Shown here: piece by piece, positions 1-6,858 of the stretch
Position numbering within the stretch: the stretch's first letter is position 1
How the letters are laid out: each line of letters begins with the position of its first letter
Source of the DNA: CAZILN01 sp964540005
GTDB taxonomy: Bacteria; Bacteroidota; Bacteroidia; Bacteroidales; SM23-62
NCBI GenBank assembly: GCA_964540005.1
Contig: CAZILN010000380.1
Coordinates: 1 to 22,726, forward strand
Direction: 5' to 3'
Length of the DNA stretch: 22,726 bases
The notes under the pieces: generated by a model
Databases searched by the model: none
What the model saw: only the letters and a program-made list of their open reading frames with translations
Told to the model about the DNA's origin: nothing
Made by a program: the position numbers and the translations under genes

Positions 1-570
1 TTCTTCCCTTAGCTGCATATATGCTTTAGGATGCAGGCAGGCCGGACATGTCTCCATTGCTTCTTCAGATTCATATACATAACCACAATTGATACATTTC
101 CACCAGACCTTTCCGTCCTTTATAAAAACTTTGTCTTCGGAAATATTCTGTAAAAGCTTTAAATACCGTCGTTCGTGTTCTGCTTCAACTTTTGCTATCA
201 TTTTAAAAGCTGTTGATACCTCGGGAAATCCTTCTTCTTTTGCAATCTCAGCAAACTTGGGATACAGCTCTGTCCATTCTTCATTTTCACCTTCAGCAGC
301 TGCTTTCAGGTTTTCCTTTGTCGTTCCTATGATCCCGGCTGGATAGCATGCTGTTATTTCAGTCATGCCCCCTTCCAGGAATTTGAAAAAGCGTTTGGCA
401 TGTTCTTTTTCCTGGTTTGCTGTCTCCTGGAATAATGCTGCAATCTGCTCGTAACCTTCTTTCTTTGCTTGTTTGGAGAAGAATTCATAACGGTTCCTGG
501 CCTGCGATTCGCCTGCAAATGCCTTTAATAAATTCTGTTCTGTTTGTGTTCCTTTTAATGATTGTGCCAT
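1..570 (-). CDS. rbr: Rubrerythrin (3' end cut by window edge)
   Basis: Non-haem diiron peroxidase that reduces hydrogen peroxide in the cytoplasm of anaerobes using electrons from rubredoxin-type donors. My translation gives 190 residues from ATG at 570 with no stop before position 1; family members are about 191 residues, so only a few codons are missing. The four-helix ferritin-like domain (about 1-145) carries the expected iron ligands E21, E54/H57 (E-K-E-H), E95, E98, E129 and H132. The C-terminal rubredoxin-like domain has C159-I-N-C162 and C175-P-A-C178. It lies 20 bp after the stop of the flavin reductase-rubredoxin gene on the same strand, so the two are probably co-transcribed and may share electrons. 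Family assignment is very secure; the pairing with the upstream protein is inference. Confidence 0.96.
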   Translation of the reverse strand, partial: MAQSLKGTQTEQNLLKAFAGESQARNRYEFFSKQAKKEGYEQIAALFQETANQEKEHAKRFFKFLEGGMTEITACYPAGIIGTTKENLKAAAEGENEEWTELYPKFAEIAKEEGFPEVSTAFKMIAKVEAEHERRYLKLLQNISEDKVFIKDGKVWWKCINCGYVYESEEAMETCPACLHPKAYMQLREE

Positions 571-590
571 GGTTAGTAATTTTTTATAGC

Positions 591-1268
591 TTAGACTTCA
601 AAAAAATCATCTTTGTCGGCTCCGCATACTGGACATTTCCAGTCAACCGGCAGATCAGAAAATTTGATGTCTTCTTTAGTGTCGTCGTAAATGTGCCCAC
701 AGGCAGCGCATTTATACTTAGCTGATGTTACTTCCTGTTTCTTGTCAGAGAGTTTTGATCTGTCAATATATGTTGGAGCGTTTTTAGGGGCAAGTCCTTT
801 TTTAATCTTGCGGTAATAGGCATATGTGAGAGGCTCAGTGGTATCATCCAGGATTTCTGACGCGATCAATTCGCCAATAAATATCCAGTGAGTACCCACA
901 TCGAATTTTTCAATCACTTTACATTCGAGCCAGGCAATACATTCATTCAACACAATCGGCACACCGGTTTCCCCATACTTAAGATCCATACTTTCAAGCT
1001 TATTCATATCCCTGCCACTCTTATAACCGAACTTCCCAATTATCTTTGAATCAGCATTCTCATGTAAAACTGAAACGGAAAAACAAGCATATTTTTCAAT
1101 AACTTCACTTGAATAATTATCCTTATTACAGCAGGCTGCAAACTTTGCAGGTTCAGCAGTTACCTGAAAAAATGTGTTGGAAATGAAGCCATTTCCATAT
1201 TCTTTGTTTCCAGAGCTTACGATATATAAACCGTAACTAACTTTGAAGAGTGTTTCATAATTAATCAT
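591..1268 (-). CDS. hrb: Flavin reductase-rubredoxin fusion (high-molecular-weight rubredoxin type)
   Basis: 225-residue cytoplasmic protein. Residues about 1-165 resemble the FMN-binding flavin reductase-like domain (start M-I-N-Y-E-T-L-F-K-V-S-Y-G-L-Y, then G-N-G-F-I-S-N-T-F-F-Q-V-T). Residues about 184-225 are a rubredoxin with C187-A-A-C190 and C212-P-V-C215. This architecture matches clostridial Hrb, which passes electrons from NADH through FMN to rubredoxin partners such as flavodiiron proteins in oxygen and NO defence. The gap between the two cysteine pairs is about 22 residues, shorter than in stand-alone rubredoxins (about 29), because the usual glycine-proline loop is missing. The adjacent rubrerythrin is an obvious electron acceptor, though that is inferred. 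Start chosen at ATG 1268, which begins the flavin reductase domain as expected. Confidence 0.93.
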   Translation of the reverse strand: MINYETLFKVSYGLYIVSSGNKEYGNGFISNTFFQVTAEPAKFAACCNKDNYSSEVIEKYACFSVSVLHENADSKIIGKFGYKSGRDMNKLESMDLKYGETGVPIVLNECIAWLECKVIEKFDVGTHWIFIGELIASEILDDTTEPLTYAYYRKIKKGLAPKNAPTYIDRSKLSDKKQEVTSAKYKCAACGHIYDDTKEDIKFSDLPVDWKCPVCGADKDDFFEV

Positions 1269-1293
1269 GATTATCGTTTTTAGTCTTAAATGA

Positions 1294-1345
1294 GAATATA
1301 TCTCCCTTGCGAATCATAAAAATCATGGATTTTTTGGAGATATTC
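1294..1345 (-). promoter_or_regulatory. Nested inverted repeat upstream of the hrb-rbr pair
   Basis: An outer imperfect inverted repeat pairs GAATATATCTCC (1294-1305) with GGAGATATTC (1336-1345), and an inner perfect one pairs AAAAATC (1318-1324) with GATTTTT (1328-1334). The structure ends 26 bp before the hrb start and lies in an AT-rich leader, so it could be an operator for a redox-responsive regulator or a 5' untranslated hairpin. It does not match a PerR box that I can recognise, and I see no convincing promoter motif next to it. The repeat is directly visible; any regulatory role is a guess. Confidence 0.4.
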
Positions 1346-1413
1346 AGCGTTTAAAATTAATCTAAGTGAAAAATAATTTAATTTTAGAAATATACAAATA
1401 AGCATTTTAATGA

Positions 1414-2258
1414 GAAACTGATGGAGAGAATATTGATATTGACGATCTGGAGGGTGCCTTGCGGGCTGAAGCATTGATGGAAATCTGGGGAGGGCATCCC
1501 GGGACTACCGGACTGGCATTCAGGTTCAACCGGAATGAGTGGATTGAAATACCGGGATAGAGAGCATACCCGGACAAAAGGAATGTTACACCAAAGAATA
1601 TAATGTTATTGTGGATATACCTCTTGACCAGCTCATTGAAGGGAATAATACTTTTGAGGGTAACAGCGGCGGACAAATTTGCCATGATTTTGACTGGGGA
1701 CAGTGGGGATGGTATGCCATGATAGTCAGGATCTATTATGATGAGGCCCCATTCACTGTTACGTGGGATACTGAATTCATACCCGATCAGAGGAAAGGCA
1801 GTATCCGGCTGCTGGCCAGGATACAGGATGAAACCGGCTGCTGGTATGTTACTCAGGCAGTTGATAATCTGAGCCTGGAAAGGGAAGATGTATCTGTAAA
1901 AATGTATACAGCTTACGATATTCCTGAAAAATTCTGGGTTAGGGACGGGGAGAAAAAGGGTTGTAAGATCCGTATAGACAACCTTGACCGGGCCAGCGAA
2001 GCACTATTCTATCACCGGACATGGAACGGAGGCAAGGAAGAGGCGGCCGTCGGCATAAAAGACAAACCGGTGACCATTAACAAGTGGTCAGCTTCGGCAG
2101 GGGGCGAGGAGCACTTTTACGCCCTGTCCGGGATAAAGGTACCTGTCGGTGAACTGCTTCAAGGCATAAACAATGTATGGTATGAATCAACCACTGTGCA
2201 TCACGGGATTGAGATACTGTGGCCCGGACCGGCAATTATAATCAGGTATGAGAAGTAA
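1414..2258 (+). pseudogene. Degenerate secreted beta-sandwich-type protein, 5'-truncated and frameshifted
   Basis: Two pieces of one protein sit in different frames. Frame 1 is open from 1414 to the TAG at 1558-1560 and reads as a plausible domain (L-E-G-A-L-R-A-E-A-L-M-E-I-W-G-G-H-P-G-T-T-G, ending N-E-W-I-E-I-P-G). Frame 3 takes over from about 1548 (P-G-Q-K-E-C-Y-T-K-E-Y-N-V) and continues to TAA at 2256-2258, with G-Q-W-G-W-Y-A-M, V-T-W-D-T and W-Y-E-S-T-T-V-H-H-G-I-E-I-L-W-P-G-P segments. No start codon or signal peptide precedes the first piece; a TGA lies at 1411-1413. The segment reading I-Y-Y-D then P-F-T-V-T-W-D-T may also mark an internal deletion of an Ig-like region, judging from what I recall of similar proteins. 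A 215-codon frame from GTG 1611 could still be translated, but it would lack the first half of a domain. Function unknown; the make-up suggests jelly-roll and Ig-like modules of an extracellular glycan-related protein. Confidence 0.7.
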
Positions 2259-2320
2259 CGGTCCGGATATATATCCTGAAGAACCAATAAATACTATTAA
2301 AACTCCATAAAACCAACCTT

Positions 2321-3859
2321 ATGGCAACATCAAAACTAAACAGGCGGGAATTCATAGGAACCACCGTAATGGCCAGCGGGGCGCTGGCATTTACGCCGGC
2401 AGGATTATACAAGTACTTCTTTGGCAGCAGTTCCGGGCTTGCGAGTCCGGCTTTCACACCGCTGCGGGTAAAATTTGTTCAGACAGGAGTCATTCATGAA
2501 GAGACCTTTGAAGGATCGTGCCGTGTGGGAGAGCTTGAATGGCTTACCATGGAAGCAGAAAAGAAACAGGCAGAAAGTTCCCTGGAAGACCTGAAAACCC
2601 GGTTGGGAGATATACACTTCCCTGCAGGCGTGGAGACCCTTTCACCTGAGGGGGTCTGGATGTGGGTGGAAAGGGCCAACCCGGAAATAGTGCTGAAACA
2701 GGAAGAACTTGAAAAACTCCGGAAGGATGACGCCACAACAGATGTTTATGTGGTGCAGGGCGGACTGCCCCAGTATACCTGTCTGCGTGTTGCGGAAGAA
2801 TTTGGCAAGCCGGTGATCATGGGAAATGTGCCGGGGTGGGGACTGGATGCCCCTGCCGGTTTACGGGCCAAAGGGTATGAAGGATTCTATGTCCAGAATA
2901 TGGAAGAACTGGGCAAGCTGCTCCGGGTATTCAAGGCGAGAAAAGGCATTCAGAATACCAGGTTCCTTAATGTTACCAATTTTAAAGAGGTGCCGAAAGG
3001 GGTGATCTCAGCTATCAGTGATCCGGATATCCTTAAGGAGCAATATGGACTGGGTTATCATACCCTTGATTACAATGAGTTCTTTGATGGTATGGACAGG
3101 ATATTGGAATCCAAAGACATACAGGAGAAGTCTGCCGGTCTGGCCAGAGAGTTAATGGCCGGTGCATCGGGTACTAACATGACTGAAAAGGATGTGGTGA
3201 ACTCCTTTAATTTTTATCTTACCGTACTGCATTTTATGGAGGAATATAATTGTAACTCTTTCGGGATCGAATGTTTCGAACTGTGCAGTTCCATGAATCC
3301 CTGGAACAGGAGGTTTACTCCCTGCATGACCCACTCCCTTCTCAAGAACGCAGGTTTCCCGTCAACCTGTGAAAATGACCTGAATGCCATGCTTGCTATG
3401 GCAATCATGATGTACATATCACACAAACCGGCCTATATGGGTAATCCCGATTTTGATACAGAATCAAATATCCTGACCCTTCATCATTCCGATTCACCAA
3501 CAAAAATGAACGGGTTTGACCAGCCGGATGATTATTATGAGATCAAAAGCTTTACCTATGCAGGTTTTGGTGCCAGCATTCGTTATGACTATGAAAAGAA
3601 AAAAGGACAGGCTGTAACATTAAGTCGTTTCGACCCATCGGGAAAAAAGCTGATCCTCACCAGCGGAGAGATAACAGGAGGCGGAGGTATGGAAGGTTAT
3701 AACTGTGCACAATCAGTCAGTATCAGGATACCGGACTGTAAGGAAATGCAGCGGGAAATGCAGAATTACGGGCACCACCTGGCCATGGTCTTCGATGACT
3801 GGACCGACCAGATAAGGGATCTGGGCGATTTAATGGGATTCGAGGTGGTCAGGGTTTGA
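2321..3859 (+). CDS. Exported L-fucose/L-arabinose isomerase-like protein (twin-arginine leader)
   Basis: 512 residues. The N-terminus has a twin-arginine signal (N-R-R-E-F-I-G at 7-13, hydrophobic stretch 14-28), so the protein is probably exported folded. The rest resembles the FucI/AraA fold: an N-terminal region with V-V-Q-G-G-L-P-Q-Y (144-152), and a C-terminal part with F-G-I-E-C-F-E (314-320), C-E-N-D-L-N-A-M-L (350-358), an A-Y-M-G-N-P segment (371-376) and L-H-H-S-D-S-P (387-393). E317, D353 and H388/H389 are candidate metal ligands by analogy with these isomerases, but I cannot verify the alignment. True sugar isomerases are cytoplasmic, so an exported relative is unlikely to be an ordinary FucI; the substrate is unknown. 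It starts 62 bp after the pseudogene and ends 50 bp before the signal-peptide start of the next gene, suggesting one operon. ATG 2321 is supported by the leader. Confidence 0.75.
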   Translation: MATSKLNRREFIGTTVMASGALAFTPAGLYKYFFGSSSGLASPAFTPLRVKFVQTGVIHEETFEGSCRVGELEWLTMEAEKKQAESSLEDLKTRLGDIHFPAGVETLSPEGVWMWVERANPEIVLKQEELEKLRKDDATTDVYVVQGGLPQYTCLRVAEEFGKPVIMGNVPGWGLDAPAGLRAKGYEGFYVQNMEELGKLLRVFKARKGIQNTRFLNVTNFKEVPKGVISAISDPDILKEQYGLGYHTLDYNEFFDGMDRILESKDIQEKSAGLARELMAGASGTNMTEKDVVNSFNFYLTVLHFMEEYNCNSFGIECFELCSSMNPWNRRFTPCMTHSLLKNAGFPSTCENDLNAMLAMAIMMYISHKPAYMGNPDFDTESNILTLHHSDSPTKMNGFDQPDDYYEIKSFTYAGFGASIRYDYEKKKGQAVTLSRFDPSGKKLILTSGEITGGGGMEGYNCAQSVSIRIPDCKEMQREMQNYGHHLAMVFDDWTDQIRDLGDLMGFEVVRV

Positions 3860-3909
3860 GCATGTATATGCCTGTTTTTGATCGGATAATTAATCAACAT
3901 AATAACTAT

Positions 3910-5133
3910 ATGAAGAGAAAAGACTTCCTTAAGGCAGGGGTGGTAGCAGTTTCTGCTATCCCCGGCGTAGCGGCTGTCGGCTCATGTGTACCTGCCGGAT
4001 CAGAATCCACTGAGCAAATGAAGAAAGCAACAAGAAAAGAAGGTCAGCCTTCCGCCATCACTATGTGGGAATTTTCATGGATAGAAAGGCGATGGCCAGG
4101 AGCCGGCTATGAGGACTGGGACCTGGCCCTTGATGAACTGGCAGAACGGGGCTATGATGCCATCAGGATAGATGCCTTTCCCCACCTTGTGGCCGCAGAT
4201 CCTGTCAGGGAATGGCTGGTGGAACCTCACTGGGACCAGCAGGACTGGGGAAGCCCGGCCCTGAATAAGGTTCAGATACAGCCCAATTTAAACGAATTCA
4301 TTCGCCGTTGCAGGGAAAGGAACATTATGGTCGGGCTCTCCACATGGTGGCGGATAGATCAGCAGCGGCTGAACGAACAGATTGACAGTCCGGCTAAACT
4401 GGCCGAAGTATGGAAAAAAACCATAGACAGCATTGCAGAAGATGACTTACTGGACAATATCATGTATGTGGATATGAACAATGAGTTCCCGATCAAGGTA
4501 TGGACCCCTTACCTGGCCGAAGGCTTTATCAGGAATTCGAATGAAGGCCGCCGGTGGATGTCGGAAGCCATAGAATTGCTCAAAAAGGATTATCCGGGCT
4601 TAAAATATACCTTCTCATTTACCACCGAGTATGACAGATGGGAAAGCGAGGATGTATCCATGCATGATTTCCTGGAACTGCATTGCTGGATGACCCACTG
4701 GTGCGATTTTTACCAGCAGGCCGGCTATGGCTATGAGCGGTTCAGTCCGGGCGGATACAACAACCTGGTAAAGAATGGGGAAAGGCTCTATCGGGGAAAC
4801 CCTGATTACTGGAAAGGAAAGCTAAAGGAAGGGATTGAACTGCTGGCCCAGTGGTCACGAACATCGGGTAAGCCACTCATTACAACGGAATGCTGGGGGG
4901 TGGTTGATTACAAGGACTGGCCCCTGCTGAACTGGGACTGGATCAAGGAACTCTGTGCTTTCGGAACAGAGGTGGCGGCTGCAACCGGGAGATGGATAGG
5001 AATCAGTACCAGTAATTTCTGCGGGCCACAGTTTGTCGGAATGTGGCGGGATATCGAATGGCACCGGCGGTTGACCGGCATCATCCATAATGCAAGCGTG
5101 GATGATGACCTGAAAGGAAAGATGTGGTTCTAG
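3910..5133 (+). CDS. Cellulase-like TIM-barrel lipoprotein (clan GH-A type)
   Basis: 407 residues from ATG 3910. I prefer this start over TTG 3856 or ATG 3862/3868 because it puts a positively charged K-R-K-D-F-L-K leader, hydrophobic core and lipobox (V-G-S-C26) at the N-terminus; the longer versions place hydrophilic residues before the signal. The mature part looks like a glycoside hydrolase family 5-like barrel: G-Y-D-A-I-R-I-D-A-F (81-90), D-M-N-N-E192-F-P with the likely acid/base glutamate, and T-T-E327-C-W-G with the likely nucleophile, separated by 135 residues as expected for clan GH-A strands 4 and 7. The substrate cannot be told from sequence. It belongs with the isomerase-like gene just upstream and may release the sugar that protein acts on; that link is inference. 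Anchoring in the outer or inner membrane is expected from the lipobox. Confidence 0.78.
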   Translation: MKRKDFLKAGVVAVSAIPGVAAVGSCVPAGSESTEQMKKATRKEGQPSAITMWEFSWIERRWPGAGYEDWDLALDELAERGYDAIRIDAFPHLVAADPVREWLVEPHWDQQDWGSPALNKVQIQPNLNEFIRRCRERNIMVGLSTWWRIDQQRLNEQIDSPAKLAEVWKKTIDSIAEDDLLDNIMYVDMNNEFPIKVWTPYLAEGFIRNSNEGRRWMSEAIELLKKDYPGLKYTFSFTTEYDRWESEDVSMHDFLELHCWMTHWCDFYQQAGYGYERFSPGGYNNLVKNGERLYRGNPDYWKGKLKEGIELLAQWSRTSGKPLITTECWGVVDYKDWPLLNWDWIKELCAFGTEVAAATGRWIGISTSNFCGPQFVGMWRDIEWHRRLTGIIHNASVDDDLKGKMWF

Positions 5134-5168
5134 GCTTAGAATGGTGATACCAGATCAACTGAGAACAG

Positions 5169-5190
5169 GGGAACTATACTTTTGGTTCCC
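5169..5190. terminator. Possible hairpin between convergent genes
   Basis: GGGAAC (5169-5174) can pair with GTTCCC (5185-5190) around a 10-nt loop, between the ends of two convergent genes. The right arm lies inside the last codons of the oxidoreductase gene. There is no T-run on either strand, so it is at best a weak or bidirectional terminator. Confidence 0.25.
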
Positions 5191-6499
5191 ATCCCGGTTC
5201 ATACTCCCTGCTCCATAATTTCTCTGCTGCAGGATTGTCAATGGTATGCCCTGTATCCTGGTTGATATACAGGGTACGCCCCGTGCGCAATGAAATATTG
5301 CCAAGCTGGCACATCAGGACGCTCTTATGGCCCACATCTATCGGCGAGTTAAGTTTTTCCTTACCACGTAAGGATTCAATGAAATTATTTGAATGAGCGG
5401 ATCCGAGTCCGGGATCCCTGGCATCAAGGGCATTGGCATTTTTTACTCCCGGTTCCTTAACTTCTTTGATGAATTTATTTTCCATATCAAAAACCTTGTA
5501 ATAATCATCCATGTAGGCAATTGTCCCCTTTGTTCCGTTAATGATGACACCGTTTCCCGAATCGTACATCTGATATGAGTTACAGGAACGGCCTTCCCAG
5601 GTGATCATCTTGCCTTCCAGGAATTCATAGCTGATGGTCTGTGTATCCGGGCATTCCCAGTCATCCTCCCTGACATAATGATACCTGCCTCCCAGGGAGG
5701 CCACCTTGATCGGATAGTCCATTCCCAGGACCCAGCGGGCTACATCAATGGAATGGGTCCCGTTATTTAGGGCTTCCCCTGTTCCCCAGTGCCAGAACCA
5801 GTGCCAGTTGTACGGATGAATGTTATCACGGTAGGGTACCCTGGGAGCCGGACCCTGCCAGAGATCAAAATCAAGGTAATCGGGCACGGCTGTTTCTTTT
5901 CCGAATCCTATCGGTGCCCGGTTATTAGTGTACCAGGTACGTGCAAAATACGGGTTCCCGATGATTCCCTCCCTCACTTCCTGCACCATGTGCTGTGTTA
6001 CCTTCATGGAACGGCGCTGGGTGCCCATCTGAACTAATTTCCCATATCTTTTAGTTGCTTCGACAAGTAATTCTCCTTCACGGGGATTATGGCTGCAGGG
6101 TTTTTCAACATACACATTCTTACCGGCTTTCACTGCATCTATTGCCATAGGGGCATGCCAGTGATCGGGGGTGGCAATGACAAGTGCATCTATATCTTTG
6201 TCGTCCAGCGCTTTACGGTAATCGCTGATGTTCTGGGGTTTCGTCCCCTGATTCTCCTTAACCTCTTCTGAAAGGGGGCTAAAATAACGACTGTCGACAT
6301 CCACCAGGTATTTGATCTCACAGCCAGGGATGGTTGAGAATTCGTGAGATAATTGTGCTCCCCTGCTGCGGAGACCTGCCACCGCAATAACTACTTTATC
6401 ATTGGCACCGAGCGGATTGATCAGTCCGGGTACACCAGGGGACAACAGGACGGCAGCACCTGCTGCAGAGCTTTGCTTAATAAAACTTCTTCTTTCCAT
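5174..6499 (-). CDS. Exported Gfo/Idh/MocA family oxidoreductase
   Basis: 441 residues with an E-R-R-S-F-I-K leader and hydrophobic segment (1-27) typical of twin-arginine-type export in Bacteroidota; Tat export would fit an enzyme that must bind its nicotinamide cofactor before translocation. The Rossmann domain runs from V-V-I-A-V-A-G-L-R-S-R-G (36-47) through I-A-T-P-D-H-W-H (108-115) to the family signature E-K-P (132-134) with C-S-H-N-P-R-E-G-E after it. The C-terminal domain has W-G-T-G-E-A-L-N-N-G-T-H249-S-I-D-V-A-R-W, where the histidine is a usual catalytic or substrate residue. Members oxidise or reduce sugars and inositols; exported relatives include GH109-like NAD-dependent glycosidases and sugar 3-dehydrogenases, and I cannot tell which applies. 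Transcribed toward the cellulase-like gene, with a large palindrome just upstream of its start. Confidence 0.9.
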   Translation of the reverse strand: MERRSFIKQSSAAGAAVLLSPGVPGLINPLGANDKVVIAVAGLRSRGAQLSHEFSTIPGCEIKYLVDVDSRYFSPLSEEVKENQGTKPQNISDYRKALDDKDIDALVIATPDHWHAPMAIDAVKAGKNVYVEKPCSHNPREGELLVEATKRYGKLVQMGTQRRSMKVTQHMVQEVREGIIGNPYFARTWYTNNRAPIGFGKETAVPDYLDFDLWQGPAPRVPYRDNIHPYNWHWFWHWGTGEALNNGTHSIDVARWVLGMDYPIKVASLGGRYHYVREDDWECPDTQTISYEFLEGKMITWEGRSCNSYQMYDSGNGVIINGTKGTIAYMDDYYKVFDMENKFIKEVKEPGVKNANALDARDPGLGSAHSNNFIESLRGKEKLNSPIDVGHKSVLMCQLGNISLRTGRTLYINQDTGHTIDNPAAEKLWSREYEPGWEPKV

Positions 6500-6516
6500 G
6501 ATTATCTGGTTTTTTA

Positions 6517-6557
6517 CCCCATCGGATCGATCGATCCGATGAATCGATTCGATGGGG
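6517..6557 (-). promoter_or_regulatory. Composite palindrome, probable operator or leader hairpin
   Basis: Positions 6520-6541 form a perfect 22-bp palindrome built on GATCGATCGATC. It is followed directly by the 10-bp palindrome GAATCGATTC (6541-6550), and the whole is enclosed by CCCCATCG (6517-6524) and its inverse CGATGGGG (6550-6557). It lies 18-58 bp upstream of the oxidoreductase start on the minus strand. The downstream side has A residues on the minus strand rather than T, so a terminator is unlikely. Candidate roles are a dimeric repressor operator (LacI-like operators are palindromes of this size with a central CG) or a stable hairpin masking the ribosome binding region. The symmetry is directly visible; the role is inferred. 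Confidence 0.6.
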
Positions 6558-6858
6558 TCTTTAACAATCTAACATTTCCTAAATTTATTAATAATTGGCG
6601 TAATTGCTTTATTACACTTTTATATGGAATAATGATCACAATATGACCTTATACGATGGATTGTATTCTACATAGACATTGCTTTATTTCTGGAGCTATT
6701 TGTCCTGATCATCCTTACCCTGTTCATTGAAATACTGAATGAAGCAGTCTATTCAGGTACGATAAATCTGGGAAACATGTCTGTACAAATGGTAAAGGAA
6801 TTACCATAAAGTGCGTCAGCCGAATATCATCACGAAATATTAGATTATCACAAATTGT
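6558..6858. other. Intergenic stretch with a possible gene remnant
   Basis: About 300 bp between the Nramp-like stop and the palindrome, presumably holding the promoter of the oxidoreductase gene. On the plus strand there is a 57-codon open stretch (6636-6809, TAA) without any ATG, GTG or TTG near its beginning. It contains a hydrophobic helix followed by F-I-E-I-L-N-E-A-V (about codons 30-38), reminiscent of the E-I-L-N-S-A-I-E motif of bacterial diacylglycerol kinase DgkA, though the second glutamate is absent. I take it as a possible decayed fragment, not a gene. No clear promoter motif or RNA element is recognisable in the rest. Confidence 0.3.

Noticed and set aside
1407..1685. 92-codon minus-strand frame near the decayed gene
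   Set aside because: The opposite strand explains the region better: both of its reading pieces look like one protein, whereas this translation has no recognisable pattern.
2265..2276. GGATATATATCC palindrome upstream of the isomerase-like gene
   Set aside because: A 12-bp alternating AT-rich symmetry is easily expected by chance and no second copy is seen near other starts.
3856..3909. TTG or ATG starts extending the cellulase-like lipoprotein upstream, with TTG overlapping the previous stop
   Set aside because: They would put a hydrophilic extension before a normal lipoprotein signal; ATG 3910 gives the expected leader.
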